From assembly GCA_023475165.1 (NCBI GenBank), contig JAMCWA010000061.1:1-56838 (forward strand): a stretch of 56,838 nucleotides of DNA. The letters are read 5' to 3'. The position numbers and the translations under genes were made by a program. Source of the stretch: Bacillota bacterium. GTDB taxonomy: Bacteria; Bacillota; Sulfobacillia; JAMCWA01. Positions 7,885-17,135 of this stretch are shown here, in pieces (position 1 is the first letter of the stretch; the number at the start of each line of letters is the position of its first letter). Below the pieces are notes generated by a model that was not told where the DNA came from, did not search any database, and was given only the letters and a program-made list of their open reading frames with translations.

Positions 7885-10485
7885 CTACCGACTTGGATCA
7901 AACCTCTTGAGCCAAAGCGAGTTTGTCACTACCGAAACGGAGCTGGCCGCCATGGCCGCCCCCGCGATGACCGGGGAGAGGAAACCGCCCGCCGCCAGAG
8001 GAATGGCCAGGATGTTATAGATCATAGCCCAAAAAAGGTTCTCCCAGATTTTGCGCAGGGTTCGCCGGCTCAGACGCAGGGCCGCCACCACCCCGGCCAA
8101 ATCACCGCGGACCAGGGTGATGTCGGCTGCCTCCATGGCCACATCGGTGCCGGTACCCATGGCCAGGCTGACATCGGCAGAAGCCAGGGCCGGGGCATCG
8201 TTTATCCCATCCCCTACCATCCCGACAAAGCGCCCGGCCGCCTTCAGTCTTTGTACCTCGGCCGCCTTGTCCTCGGGCAGGACGCCGGCGATGACCTCGC
8301 TGATGCCGACCTCGGCAGCGATGGCCCGAGCGGTCCTTTCATTATCACCGGTCAGCATGATGACTTGGAGTCCCATGGACTTAAGACGAACAATGGCCTC
8401 CCTCGCCCCCTCACGCGGGGTATCCGCCAACGCCAGGAGACCCAGGAGACGGCCTTCTCCGGCCAGAAACATCACCGTCTTTCCCGCGGCTTGGAGCCTG
8501 GCAACGGCCGCATCAGCCTCCTTTTGTCGTTGGTCAGAGGCCTCACTGCCAAGCCCCTCGGCTTGGGGCGCGAGAACGCCCGCCTCCACCAGAAAGCGTT
8601 TATTCCCAAGGAGGAAGGTCCGTCCCTTCAGGGTGGCCCTGACTCCCTTTCCAGGAAAGGCCTCAAACTCCTCGGGAGACAGGCTGAAGAGCCCTTCCGT
8701 CTCGGCCCTGATCAGAATGGCCCGGGCCAGAGGATGCTCAGAGTTTCTCTCCAGGCTGGCCGCCAACTGGAGCAGCCAGGCCTGAGACCGCCGGGCTTCT
8801 GAGCCCACATCCCCGGTCTGAAACGAGGTGGCATCCTCTGTTGACCCCCCAAGCCGGGGCGTCTCCGGATTCCGGTCAGTCCGGGTTCCCGCCGGCCCAC
8901 CCTGGAACCCTTCCCCGAACCAGTCCGTCAGTTCCTCCGCTGAACCCAGAGGAACGATGTCCGTCACTTCCGGGAGCCCGCGGGTGATGGTCCCGGTCTT
9001 ATCCAGGAGAAGTGTGTCCAGACGGTGGGCCTTTTCCAGCGGTTCCCCACCCCGGATGAGGATCCCCCGCTGCGCCCCCAGGCCCGTTCCCACCATGATG
9101 GCGGTGGGAGTGGCCAGCCCGAGGGCACAGGGGCAGGCTATGACCAGGACCGCCGTCATATTCAGTAGGGCCCTGGCCACATCACCTGTAGCCAGATACC
9201 AGTAAGCAAAGGTCCCGGCGGCAATGAGCACCACCACCGGCACAAAATAACCGGCCACAACGTCGGCCAGCTTCTGGATGGGGGCCTTGGAGCCCTGGGC
9301 CTCCTCCACCAGCTTGATGATCCGGGCCAGGGTTGTCTCCTTGCCGACCCCGCGGGCCTCGAAACGAAAGGCCCCGTGCCGGTTGATCGCTCCGGCCATG
9401 ACCCTATCCCCGGGACCCTTTTCCACCGGGAGGCTCTCGCCCGTGAGCATGGATTCATCCAGAGAGGACTGACCCGAGATAACCACTCCATCTACTGGGA
9501 CCCGCTCCCCCGGGCGGACAACGACGGTATCCCCCACCTGGACCTCTTCCACCGGGATCTCCTCTTCCCGCTCTCCCCTTTGTACCAGGGCCTTTTTGGG
9601 GGAAAGGCTGATCAACTTCTCGATGGCTTCCGAAGTCCGTCCCTTGGCCCGTGCCTCCAGCCATTTCCCCAGGATGACCAGGGTGATAACCGTGGCCCCG
9701 GCCTCATAATAGATATGGCCATGAAACCAAAAGGTGGCATAGACGCTGTAAAAATAGGCCGCCGAAGTCCCCAGGGCCACCAGGACGTCCATGTTGGCCG
9801 CCCCGTGCCTGAGGTTGAGATAGGCCCGCCGGTAAAAGGGCAGGCCTGGTCCGAACTGGACTAGGGTACCCAGGGGGAACTGCAGCCATTGGTTCATCAA
9901 GAGCTGGCCGACGCCGCGAGGCAGGTAATCAGAAAGCATAGCCAAGAGGAGGGGTAAGGTGAGGAGGGTGCTCACCGCCAACCGTAGCATTTCCCCGGCC
10001 TCCTCCGGGCGGTTCCTACCAGCCTGAACTAGGCTCGCAGAAAACCCAGCGCTGCGCAGCGCCCGGGCAATTTCCTGGCTGTTGGTTTCGGCCCCGTTGA
10101 ATTCAACGGTGAGGGTGCTGGTGGCGGTATTGCCCTCGGCCTTGATTACCCCGTCCAGGGTCCTGGTTCGCCGTTCCACCACCCCACTCGTGGACGGGTC
10201 GCCCAGCTCGGGAACCTGAAAGAGGGCCACCTCTGTCCTAACCCGGTAACCCAGATTCTCCATGGTTTCAACGATCTTCTGGAAGTCTGGCTCTTCGCCT
10301 TCAAACTCCAGGGTAGCCTTTTCCAGGGCCAGGTTGACCGTGGCCATCTTGACCCCCGGAAGACGGCCGAGTCCCCGCTCCACGCGCAAGGCACAACTGG
10401 CGCAGGTCATGCCGCCAATGTTCAGGGTCATTTTTGGAGCGCGTTCCTCCCCGGGCGATGCCCTATCCAGATTAAGTTCCCCCAA
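7885..10485 (-). CDS. copA: Copper-translocating P1B-type ATPase
   Basis: This membrane pump (866 aa) exports Cu(I) using ATP. It has an N-terminal HMA domain with GMTCASC (residues ~25-31), a second HMA-like domain (~90-150) that has lost its CxxC, and transmembrane helices with the ion-binding CPC in VIACPCALG. The actuator motif TGES, phosphorylation motif DKTGT, the HP of SEHPLARA and the hinge GDGINDAP are all present. Long Gly/Pro-rich inserts occur in the nucleotide domain (for example after [11 protein letters not shown]). The start is uncertain: TTG at 10485 lacks a good ribosome-binding site, and ATG at 10431 ([13 protein letters not shown]) is an alternative. It is followed by copZ. 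Confidence 0.95.
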   Translation of the reverse strand: MGELNLDRASPGEERAPKMTLNIGGMTCASCALRVERGLGRLPGVKMATVNLALEKATLEFEGEEPDFQKIVETMENLGYRVRTEVALFQVPELGDPSTSGVVERRTRTLDGVIKAEGNTATSTLTVEFNGAETNSQEIARALRSAGFSASLVQAGRNRPEEAGEMLRLAVSTLLTLPLLLAMLSDYLPRGVGQLLMNQWLQFPLGTLVQFGPGLPFYRRAYLNLRHGAANMDVLVALGTSAAYFYSVYATFWFHGHIYYEAGATVITLVILGKWLEARAKGRTSEAIEKLISLSPKKALVQRGEREEEIPVEEVQVGDTVVVRPGERVPVDGVVISGQSSLDESMLTGESLPVEKGPGDRVMAGAINRHGAFRFEARGVGKETTLARIIKLVEEAQGSKAPIQKLADVVAGYFVPVVVLIAAGTFAYWYLATGDVARALLNMTAVLVIACPCALGLATPTAIMVGTGLGAQRGILIRGGEPLEKAHRLDTLLLDKTGTITRGLPEVTDIVPLGSAEELTDWFGEGFQGGPAGTRTDRNPETPRLGGSTEDATSFQTGDVGSEARRSQAWLLQLAASLERNSEHPLARAILIRAETEGLFSLSPEEFEAFPGKGVRATLKGRTFLLGNKRFLVEAGVLAPQAEGLGSEASDQRQKEADAAVARLQAAGKTVMFLAGEGRLLGLLALADTPREGAREAIVRLKSMGLQVIMLTGDNERTARAIAAEVGISEVIAGVLPEDKAAEVQRLKAAGRFVGMVGDGINDAPALASADVSLAMGTGTDVAMEAADITLVRGDLAGVVAALRLSRRTLRKIWENLFWAMIYNILAIPLAAGGFLSPVIAGAAMAASSVSVVTNSLWLKRFDPSR

Positions 10486-10520
10486 TCATTCTGGGCTTTC
10501 CAGTTCATTCTCTCCAGTTC

Positions 10521-10549
10521 ATTTTAGTACTATCCCAAGCAGGCAGCAA
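10521..10549 (-). promoter_or_regulatory. Candidate promoter of copA-copZ
   Basis: On the minus strand TTGCTG (10549-10544) and TAAAAT (10526-10521) are separated by 17 bases. A tandem near-repeat of AATGAACTGGA(G/A)AG follows immediately. I see no recognisable CsoR operator. Confidence 0.45.
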
Positions 10550-10603
10550 GCCACAGCCGGACAACTTCACACTTCCATCAAAATCTATGGCATGAATTCC
10601 CGG

Positions 10604-10633
10604 ATGACATAATGCCGCAAAGTCCGCTATAAT
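10604..10633 (+). promoter_or_regulatory. Sigma-A promoter for the riboswitch-controlled lipoprotein
   Basis: ATGACA (10604-10609), an 18-base spacer and a perfect TATAAT (10628-10633). Transcription would begin near 10640, exactly at the start of the riboswitch. Confidence 0.75.
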
Positions 10634-10639
10634 TATGTC

Positions 10640-10808
10640 AAATCACAGCAACGGCCGAATCCTCATCTGGTACGGAGGAACCAATTCAGGAACTGTAAAC
10701 GCCAGGTTCCTGACAACTCAGGGGTTAATCACGGGGTCGCTAGGCACCCCGATAGGCCTGCCAATCCTTCTCAGGCCGCACCCGACAGCTAACTCCGGAG
10801 GCCCAATA
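10640..10808 (+). promoter_or_regulatory. Cyclic di-AMP riboswitch (ydaO/yuaA class)
   Basis: The 5' leader carries the conserved blocks of the ydaO class in order: GGCCGAATCC, GGAGGAACCAA, GGGGTTAATCAC, and near the 3' end CACCCGACAGCTAACTCCGGAGGC. Spacing and order fit the two-fold pseudosymmetric aptamer. This class binds cyclic di-AMP and usually turns off genes for cell-wall remodelling enzymes and potassium transport. Here it precedes a cell-wall-hydrolase-like lipoprotein, which fits. No classical terminator is obvious between the aptamer and the ribosome-binding site (GGAAGGAG at ~10812), so control may be at translation (inference). Confidence 0.88.
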
Positions 10809-10826
10809 AACGGAAGGAGCCCTGCC

Positions 10827-12209
10827 ATGCTCCTCAGGCGATCCATTCTCCGGCTTCACCTGTTGTTAGCCCTGCTCTTGCTCCTGCTTCCCCTGCTTTC
10901 ATCTTGCGGCTGGTCGTACCGCGCTCCCTCGGCTGGACCAGGTGCCGGCGAGTCCACACCAGTTATTGATACCCCTAGCCCCCGGGGATCGACGTTGCCG
11001 GCCCCCACTGCGCCGTCCCTTCCCGATTCCACCAAGACCGTTTCCCCCAACTCCAGTCAACCTGACTCCGGGGCTGGATCTGGCCCGAACGGAAGCAAAA
11101 GCGACGCGCTCGCCGGAACGACCCAGTCCGGCCAAGTCCCCGCGTCCGATACCAAGCCCGCTCCGGCATCATCTCCCCCAACCACCGCGCCGGGCGGTGC
11201 CCCTGCTTCAGGGCAAAACCCCTCTCTGCCCACAAGGCCAAAGGAGACCTCGCGAGGTACCCCTCGGCCCGCTCTCCCACCGCAGGTGGTTCTGGGTTAT
11301 TACACCACCGACTGGCAAGGCGACCGGGGCTCCTATGACTCCCTGGAAGCCCACGCCGATCAAATCAATTTTGTCTCGCCCTTCTGGTTTAGCATTCTAC
11401 GGGATGGCAGCATTCGCCTGCGGGGCTACGACCACGATCAACTCCAGACTTTGGCCCGGCAAAAGGGAGTTAAGATCTTGGCCCTGGTCACAAACCCCGG
11501 CCATCATGACGCCATGCTAAAGGATCCCGAGATCCGGGCAGCCTCCATCGACAACTTATTGCAGACGCTGAAAAAGTACCACCTGGACGGGGTAAATATC
11601 GACTTTGAGGGGGCGCCGGCGGAAAACCGGGCCGCCTTGGTGGAATACATGAAAGCCCTTTACGAGAAGCTCTCTCCCGAGGGGTATTACGTTACTATTG
11701 CCGTGGTGGCCAGTGCCTCCTACAGCCCCACCGACGAGTGGGCCGGGATCTTCGATTACGCCGGTCTGGCCCCCTACATCGATTTCATGGTCTTGATGAC
11801 CTATGATCAGCATGAGGAGTCCAGTGCAGCCGGACCGGTGGCCGCCATGAATTGGGTGGAGGCCAGGGTCAAGTACGTGGTCAGCCAGGTCCCTGCCCAA
11901 AAGGTAGTCTTGGGATTGGCCGGCTACGGGTACGATTGGTCGGAGAAAGGAGTCCAGACCGTCTTTGCCAGGAAAGCAAGAACCCTGGCCGCTTCTTACG
12001 GTGTCAAGATTCAGCGTGACGACAAAAGCGGTGAAGCCAACTTCTCGTACACCGATGCCGATGGTGTCTTTCACCAGGTCTGGCATGAGGATAGCGTCGC
12101 TGTCGCCCAAAAGCTGAGCCTGGTAGACAAATACGGCCTGCGCGGCATAGCCCTTTGGCGGCTGGGACAAGAAGAAGACGCCTTCTGGAAGGTTCTGGCG
12201 AAGAGGTAG
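10827..12209 (+). CDS. Glycoside hydrolase family 18 lipoprotein (YaaH/SleL-like)
   Basis: This is a secreted lipoprotein of 460 aa. A leucine-rich signal peptide ends in lipobox LLSSC, with lipidated Cys27. Residues ~30-150 are a Pro/Ser/Thr/Gly-rich linker, probably spanning the wall. The GH18 barrel (~153-455) carries the catalytic DGVNIDFE motif with the acid/base Glu261 and the strand VVLGYYTTDW. Related proteins (SleL/YaaH, YdhD) cleave peptidoglycan in spore cortex or wall; no LysM domain is present here. ATG at 10827 is preceded by GGAAGGAG; the open frame upstream of it is the riboswitch. It stands alone and is transcribed opposite to its neighbours. Confidence 0.88.
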   Translation: MLLRRSILRLHLLLALLLLLLPLLSSCGWSYRAPSAGPGAGESTPVIDTPSPRGSTLPAPTAPSLPDSTKTVSPNSSQPDSGAGSGPNGSKSDALAGTTQSGQVPASDTKPAPASSPPTTAPGGAPASGQNPSLPTRPKETSRGTPRPALPPQVVLGYYTTDWQGDRGSYDSLEAHADQINFVSPFWFSILRDGSIRLRGYDHDQLQTLARQKGVKILALVTNPGHHDAMLKDPEIRAASIDNLLQTLKKYHLDGVNIDFEGAPAENRAALVEYMKALYEKLSPEGYYVTIAVVASASYSPTDEWAGIFDYAGLAPYIDFMVLMTYDQHEESSAAGPVAAMNWVEARVKYVVSQVPAQKVVLGLAGYGYDWSEKGVQTVFARKARTLAASYGVKIQRDDKSGEANFSYTDADGVFHQVWHEDSVAVAQKLSLVDKYGLRGIALWRLGQEEDAFWKVLAKR

Positions 12210-12220
12210 TCTCCCGGTAC

Positions 12221-12594
12221 CAGGAGACCGCTGGAAAACCCCCATCTGCGGTGTGGCACAATCTGCAAGAAAGAACCTTTTTGTAAGACGTTGCCGCCGC
12301 TCCAAAGCGTAGTGAGCATCAGCTAGTGGCTCAATCCGCAAGAAAGAACCTTTTTATAAGAGGGGCGTTACTATAGCAGATTATCGCGCCTGCGGCTTGG
12401 TGCTCAACGTATTTCTCTATACGCCTCCGCGCCAAGCCTTGGCGCTCCTAGCATCTGAGCTGATTTGAGGTCTTGGCCTTACGATTGGGCTAAAGCCGCC
12501 CAAAAGCACGATCGCCGTCAAGCGCAGCACAGACTATGGCGGCTTTGCTCGGGCACGTTAACTGCTCAAAACGCAGTTCGTCAGCACTCTCCTA
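12221..12594. repeat. Repeat R5 (module A with two D copies) between convergent genes
   Basis: This fills the 382-base gap between the lipoprotein stop and the convergent gene ending at 12592. It begins GGAGACCGCTGGAAAAC, has a truncated D left arm CAATCTGCAA (12259-12268) and then a second, nearly full D (12332-12383) whose arms have diverged (two mismatches). The A core and the right end ACGCAGTTCGTCAGCACTCTCCTA follow, finishing in the stop codon of the minus-strand gene. A ~90-base segment GGCCTTACGATTGGGCTAAAGCCGCC... is shared with R7. Confidence 0.85.
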
Positions 12595-13317
12595 GACCCT
12601 CATCCCCCTGTCCTTCTTGCCCGTCAATCGTTTCCTCCGCTGATAGATCTCCCGGGCGCGAGCCAGGAAATCCTCCGCGTTGACCCGGTTCACCTCAATA
12701 TTGACCCCCCGGGGGAGGTATTGGAAAAGAAGGCTCTCCAGGGCGACCCACGCCTCCAGTCGATTCTTCTGAAGATCCCGCCTGGTTTCGTTGAGGGTCA
12801 CGTCGTCCACCAGATAGAGGGTGCGCCGGTTTCTCAACTCGTCCCGCAGGATCAATTGGGTCAGGTAATAGACCAGATTGTCCGTTACACCTTCGTTATC
12901 GTTACCAAACTCATAGATTGGGAAAAAAGAGTGGTTAATTCTGACTTCACTGGCCTTAACCTTGCCGGTGACCGGGTCTATGCCCTCCAGCTGTACCGCC
13001 TTGCCGGACAAAACGTCAAACAGCAGCTCGAAGTTGACCAGCTTGCGCGGGGAAACGGGGAGGCGAAGCCTGATCCCCTCCAGATAACGCCCCTCGGAGT
13101 TCCAGGGAAGGTACCGGCGTTGGTACGATTCCATGAGAACCGCTCTGGTGTCCTCAACCTCTTCAACAAGGATGGGAACAGACAAAGCCGCCAAGTCAAT
13201 GGCCAGCGGCCTCTCCTCGAGGTTCAAAAGGTAGGCCACATTGACGAAGCGTTCGTAAACCTCGCCTGGCTCCAAAGCCGGATTCAACCGGCCCATCAGA
13301 TAGTAAAGGGCACCCAA
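12592..13317 (-). CDS. Conserved-looking protein of unknown function
   Basis: This is a soluble protein of ~241 aa. I do not recognise the family. Visible features are an N-terminal hydrophobic helix-rich part (GALYYLMGRLNPAL), a central region with IRLRLPVSPRKLVNFELLFDVLSG, and a basic C-terminal tail (REIYQRRKRLTGKKDRGMRV). There are no cysteines, signal peptide or membrane segments. TTG at 13317 has GAGGGGTG eight bases upstream and is preferred over TTG at 13335, which has none. It follows the MFS transporter gene by ~40 bases and is probably in the same transcript. The stop codon belongs to repeat R5. Confidence 0.65.
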   Translation of the reverse strand: MGALYYLMGRLNPALEPGEVYERFVNVAYLLNLEERPLAIDLAALSVPILVEEVEDTRAVLMESYQRRYLPWNSEGRYLEGIRLRLPVSPRKLVNFELLFDVLSGKAVQLEGIDPVTGKVKASEVRINHSFFPIYEFGNDNEGVTDNLVYYLTQLILRDELRNRRTLYLVDDVTLNETRRDLQKNRLEAWVALESLLFQYLPRGVNIEVNRVNAEDFLARAREIYQRRKRLTGKKDRGMRV

Positions 13318-13355
13318 TTTCTTAACACCCCTCAACGAGAGAGTAATTAGCTGGT

Positions 13356-14621
13356 CTACCGGCCTGAGCGAACCGTTGACGCTCCCTCTCTGACCCCCAG
13401 TAGGGCCAGAAAAGCCAGCCCCTGCAAAGAAGCTGCCAGGTAGAAGCCGCTATTGAAGCTGCCGGTGAGATCAGCCAGGTAGCCGGTAATAGCTGGGGCC
13501 AGAACTGTGGAAATGGTCCCGACAAAGTTCAAAACCCCGAAGGCGGTGGCATAAATCCCGGGCGGAGTGACGTCAGCCACCATGGACACCATCAAGGGAT
13601 CAAGAACCAGTTTCCCGGCCGCCCCATAAAGGATCAACCCCAGAATCAACCAGAGCCGGTTGGTGGCCAGAACGATCAAGAGCAAGGCCAGCGTCGAGAA
13701 GGGTAGCAGTCCCAGCATCACAGACCTCCGCCGTCCCAGGAGGTCAGAAATTCTTCCGGCTAAAAGCCCCGCCGGAACGGCACAGAAGGGCACCAGGATG
13801 GAGACCAGCCCCGCTTCTTCCCCCGAATAGCCCCTGACTGTCTGCAGATAGAACGGCAACCAGGTCAGGATGACAAAGAAGCCATACATGGTGGAAAACA
13901 CGGTCAGATAGGAGAGGGTCAAGTCCCGGCTAAAAAGCGTAATCCGGGAAACCCCAGGGCTTTTGACCGCAGGGGACGATCTCTGCCCCGGAGGCGGGCC
14001 ATCCTCATTTGCCCCTGGGCGCCCCGGATGGATCGGATCGTTCTTCTCCACAATCACATGAGCCATGAGCCAGGTCAGCGCCAGGGTGAAGGCTGAAAGG
14101 AGAAAAAAGGGGACACGCCAACCCAACCGGAGATTATACACAAAAAAGCTCCCCAGGGCAAGGCCCCCGGCAATCCCGAAAGCCATGCCGCTGTTGATGA
14201 CCGATGTCCCCAAGGCCCGCTTCTCCAGGGGGATGGCGCCCTGAGCCAGGGCGTATTGGGTGGCGTAAAAGGTGCTCTGGCCAAGGCCAGTAGCTAGCCG
14301 CGAAAGAAGAAAGGGGAAATACCCGCCGGCCAATCCCCCGGCTAGAACCCCCAGACCCTGCAGCAAAAAACCGGGCAAAAGGACCAACTTCCTTTGGAAT
14401 CGATCGGCCAGCAGGCCGGTGGGTACCTGCATCAGGGTATAGATGAGAAAAAAGGCCGAATTCAGAAAGCCCAACTGAGTCTTGGAAAGACCCCATTCCA
14501 AGGCCAGAATCTTAAAGAGAGGCGACAGGACGGTACGATTGGCATAGATCAAGACCCAGCCCCCAAAAAAGAGGACCACGATTCTTTTCCAGTAATCCTG
14601 ATTTGGACCCAAAGACCACAC
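13356..14621 (-). CDS. Major facilitator superfamily transporter
   Basis: This 421-residue transporter has about twelve transmembrane segments and the MFS loop motif after helix 2 as GLLADRFQRKLVL, repeated in the second half as GRISDLLGRRRSVML. A charged cytoplasmic loop (VEKNDPIHPGRPGANEDGPPPGQRSS) separates the two bundles. The fold resembles anion/sugar-phosphate or hexuronate permeases, but the substrate cannot be inferred. The start is probably GTG at 14621 with a weak ribosome-binding site; a TTG three codons in is possible. It is divergent from the MBL hydrolase, with 119 bases between them. Confidence 0.82.
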   Translation of the reverse strand: MWSLGPNQDYWKRIVVLFFGGWVLIYANRTVLSPLFKILALEWGLSKTQLGFLNSAFFLIYTLMQVPTGLLADRFQRKLVLLPGFLLQGLGVLAGGLAGGYFPFLLSRLATGLGQSTFYATQYALAQGAIPLEKRALGTSVINSGMAFGIAGGLALGSFFVYNLRLGWRVPFFLLSAFTLALTWLMAHVIVEKNDPIHPGRPGANEDGPPPGQRSSPAVKSPGVSRITLFSRDLTLSYLTVFSTMYGFFVILTWLPFYLQTVRGYSGEEAGLVSILVPFCAVPAGLLAGRISDLLGRRRSVMLGLLPFSTLALLLIVLATNRLWLILGLILYGAAGKLVLDPLMVSMVADVTPPGIYATAFGVLNFVGTISTVLAPAITGYLADLTGSFNSGFYLAASLQGLAFLALLGVREGASTVRSGR

Positions 14622-14740
14622 TTCTTTCTGAGGCCACTCCGGAAGGATCTGGCTAGTCCAGGAGGATTCCTGGTAACTCCGGAGAAATATATGCTGGGAG
14701 ATCCTTGGCCTCTAACTTCTATCTTTAAGGAGGAACAGTA

Positions 14741-15550
14741 ATGAAACTAACCTGGCACGGCTCTGCCAGCTTGACCTTGCGGCTTAATGCCCTCGAGTTC
14801 CTGGTGGATCCCTGTTTCTCCCGGGCAGGGGATTATGGTCCCTGGCACACCCCCAACCCGCATGCCCCCTCCTATCAGGAATACTTTCAAGCTTACCGCC
14901 CAGATTATGTCCTCATCAGCCACTGTCACTTTGATCATTTCGATCTGAAGACCGTCGAGGAGATCCTTCGGGTCAAAGCCCCGACCTTCATCGGTAGTCA
15001 GGATGTCATCGCAGCCCTAAAGAAATACTTTTCGCCACCCTTAGAAAAACTCCTCCCGCTCGACTCCGGGGGAAGCCTTTTCCTGAAGGGAGTAACGTTG
15101 GAGGCAGTGGAGGGCATCCACTGGCTCACCAACGAGGATGGACGTGTCGCCGCCGCCAAGCTGGACCGACCCGAACGCTATGGGGTCATGCCCTGTGGTG
15201 GTCCGCCCCATGGCTTCCTCCTGCGCTGGCCGGAAGGTACTCTTTACATCAGCGGCGACACCCTGTTGGAAGGTGTGCCACAAGTGCCGGTAGACTTGGC
15301 GATCGTGAACTTCGCCGGGCCCGTCCCCCACGTCCTGACCAAGGAGCGGACCAAAATAATTACCGGGGCGGAAGATGCCCCGGGGTTGGTAGACAGGCTC
15401 AGGCCGCGCTACCTTGTTCCCGTACACTACGATTTACCCATTTTCCTTGAAGCAACTGACCTTGACCGGATAAAGGATCTGGAAAAAGCGGTTCCAGGAC
15501 TGCAAGTCCTGCTCCCGCCCTACAACCAGGAGATAGAGATTCAGCTTTGA
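14741..15550 (+). CDS. Metallo-beta-lactamase-fold hydrolase
   Basis: This 269-residue protein has the metal-binding signature HCHFDH at residues 61-66 and an N-terminal MKLTWHGSASLTL strand typical of UlaG-like/YtkL-like members of the MBL superfamily. Later metal ligands are likely in LYISGDTLL and PVHYD. Substrates in this group range from cyclic phosphodiesters to lactones, and none can be assigned. The start is clear: AAGGAGG seven bases before ATG. It is the only plus-strand gene between the MFS gene and rex. Confidence 0.85.
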   Translation: MKLTWHGSASLTLRLNALEFLVDPCFSRAGDYGPWHTPNPHAPSYQEYFQAYRPDYVLISHCHFDHFDLKTVEEILRVKAPTFIGSQDVIAALKKYFSPPLEKLLPLDSGGSLFLKGVTLEAVEGIHWLTNEDGRVAAAKLDRPERYGVMPCGGPPHGFLLRWPEGTLYISGDTLLEGVPQVPVDLAIVNFAGPVPHVLTKERTKIITGAEDAPGLVDRLRPRYLVPVHYDLPIFLEATDLDRIKDLEKAVPGLQVLLPPYNQEIEIQL

Positions 15551-15600
15551 CCCACCCTGAAAATAGCCCCCTCAAGCACCTCTGGGCGGTGCCGCCTCTC

Positions 15601-16236
15601 CTAGAGGTAAAAAGCCAGATGGTGCAGCTGTAAGCTCACGTCCGACTGAAGGAGCTTCACCTGCGGCGGAACGATCAGTTTCACCGGGGCAAAGTTTAGG
15701 ATGGCCTTAATTCCGGCCTTGATGGACAAATCGGTGGCAGTTTGGGCGGCACTGGCGGGAACGGTGATCATCATCAGTTTTATTCTGTATTCCTTCACCT
15801 TATCCACCACTTCCTCGGCCGAAAAGATCTCCAAAGATTCCACCCGCCGGCCCGTCTTGGCCGGGTTGTTATCAAACAAAGCCGCCATTCGAAAGGGGTA
15901 AGCCTTGTCATCGGCGGAGCGCCGCAAGTTATAGCGAGCCAAGGCCGTCCCCAACTCCCCAACCCCAATAATTCCAACGTTGATGGGCCGGTCGACGTTC
16001 ATAATCCGTTTTAGTTCGTCCTGCAACAAGCGCACCTGATAACCCACGCCCTGTTTCCCAAACTCTCCGAAAAGGGCCAGGTCCTTCCTGACCTGGGCAG
16101 CGCCAACCCCGGCCAAGTCGCCCAGGTCCTGGGACGAAATGTAGCGATCGGGCTCATCGGTATCCATTTCGTTTAAGATCCTGAGATAAACAGCCATTCT
16201 CTCAACTACGACCTGAGGGATCTTCCTCTTTCTCAT
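15601..16236 (-). CDS. rex: Redox-sensing transcriptional repressor Rex
   Basis: Rex (211 aa) senses the NADH/NAD+ ratio and represses fermentation, respiration and, in clostridia, sometimes Wood-Ljungdahl genes. The N-terminal winged helix contains ISSQDLGDLAGVGAAQVRKDLALFGEFGKQGVGY. The Rossmann domain has GIIGVGELGTALARY and the C-terminal domain-swapped helix ends LHHLAFYL. ATG at 16236 overlaps the stop of menG by ATGA, so the two are translationally coupled. This links a redox sensor to menaquinone synthesis. I could not find a confident TTGTGA-type Rex operator in this window. The TAG stop is followed by GAGAGG. Confidence 0.95.
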   Translation of the reverse strand: MRKRKIPQVVVERMAVYLRILNEMDTDEPDRYISSQDLGDLAGVGAAQVRKDLALFGEFGKQGVGYQVRLLQDELKRIMNVDRPINVGIIGVGELGTALARYNLRRSADDKAYPFRMAALFDNNPAKTGRRVESLEIFSAEEVVDKVKEYRIKLMMITVPASAAQTATDLSIKAGIKAILNFAPVKLIVPPQVKLLQSDVSLQLHHLAFYL

Positions 16237-16994
16237 GTTTTCACCTCATTGGAAGGCTTACTGGCGTAATGGATACTGACGATGCCCCCCGTTAGCTCCC
16301 GGTACCCCACTCTCTCTAAACCCGCTAGGCGGAACAACTCAGCCAGTTTGTCTTGCCGAGGAAAATTCTGCAGCGAAAGGGGAAGGTAGGTATAAGGTCG
16401 TAATCCCCCGCCCCAGCTAAAACCCTTCTCGTTCAAGCGCCCCAACCAGGGAACCACCTTCCCGAAATAGAGGCCGTAGGGTACGCCTACCAGGGGATGA
16501 CGCGGGTGGGATAGTTCCAAAGATAGGACACGTCCACCCGCTTTGACTACCCGTCGCATCTCGGATAGGGTCCTGGAAATATCGGCCACGTTGCGCAGGG
16601 CAAAGCCGATGGTGGCCCCGTCAAAGGTGTCGTCGGCAAAAGGTAGGTCCATGGCATCACCAGGCACAAGTTCCACCGCGTCTCGGTAGGGGCTCCGCTC
16701 CACCTTGGCCCTTCCCACAGTCAGCATGTCCTCGGAAAAGTCAATCCCGACCACTTGTCCGCCCGGCTGAACCTGACGGGCCAGGAGCAGCGCCAGCCCC
16801 GCCGTCCCGGTGCAAACGTCCAGCACCCGTTGCCCAGGCTGGAAGCCGGTATAATGCAAAAACACCCTCTGCCAGTACGAAAAGAGGCCCCCGGTCATGA
16901 CCAGGTTCATCGCGTCGTAGCGGTAGGCGATGGAATTAAAGAGCTTTCGCACAAAGTCAGCCTTGTCTTGAATGACCGGGGTCTGATCCCTCAA
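16233..16994 (-). CDS. menG: Demethylmenaquinone methyltransferase
   Basis: This UbiE/MenG-type enzyme (253 aa) C-methylates demethylmenaquinone with S-adenosylmethionine, the last step of menaquinone synthesis. It has SAM motif I as VLDVCTGTAGLALLLA, the UbiE signature YRYDAMNLVMTGG near the N-terminus, and GATIGFALRNVADI in the middle. TTG at 16994 lies behind a G-rich stretch (GGTGGGGGGG). Its upstream region contains repeat module B and then a promoter at 17136-17164, so the repeat lies in the 5' untranslated leader. It overlaps rex by four bases. Confidence 0.93.
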   Translation of the reverse strand: MRDQTPVIQDKADFVRKLFNSIAYRYDAMNLVMTGGLFSYWQRVFLHYTGFQPGQRVLDVCTGTAGLALLLARQVQPGGQVVGIDFSEDMLTVGRAKVERSPYRDAVELVPGDAMDLPFADDTFDGATIGFALRNVADISRTLSEMRRVVKAGGRVLSLELSHPRHPLVGVPYGLYFGKVVPWLGRLNEKGFSWGGGLRPYTYLPLSLQNFPRQDKLAELFRLAGLERVGYRELTGGIVSIHYASKPSNEVKT

Positions 16995-16996
16995 AG

Positions 16997-17119
16997 CAGC
17001 GCCCCCCCACCGCGGTTTCCGAGCGGTCTACCCTGAAACAAACCAGCTACTTCCAGGGCGCCGCTGCTGTTTCATTACTCTTTGGCGCCGCCAAAAGGCG
17101 GCATGGGGATCTCCTAGTG
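16997..17119. repeat. Repeat R6 (module B) in the menG leader
   Basis: CCGCGGTTTCCGAGCGGTCTACCCTG is followed by module B: AACAAACCAGCTACTTCCAG through the hairpin GCCGCC-AAAA-GGCGGC to GGGGATCTCCTAG. It is nearly identical to 43005-43092 and, inverted, to 1217-1304. Unlike other copies its TAGGAGA end does not close a coding sequence; it lies between a promoter and the menG start. Confidence 0.85.
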
Positions 17120-17135
17120 CAGCAAATCACAGATT

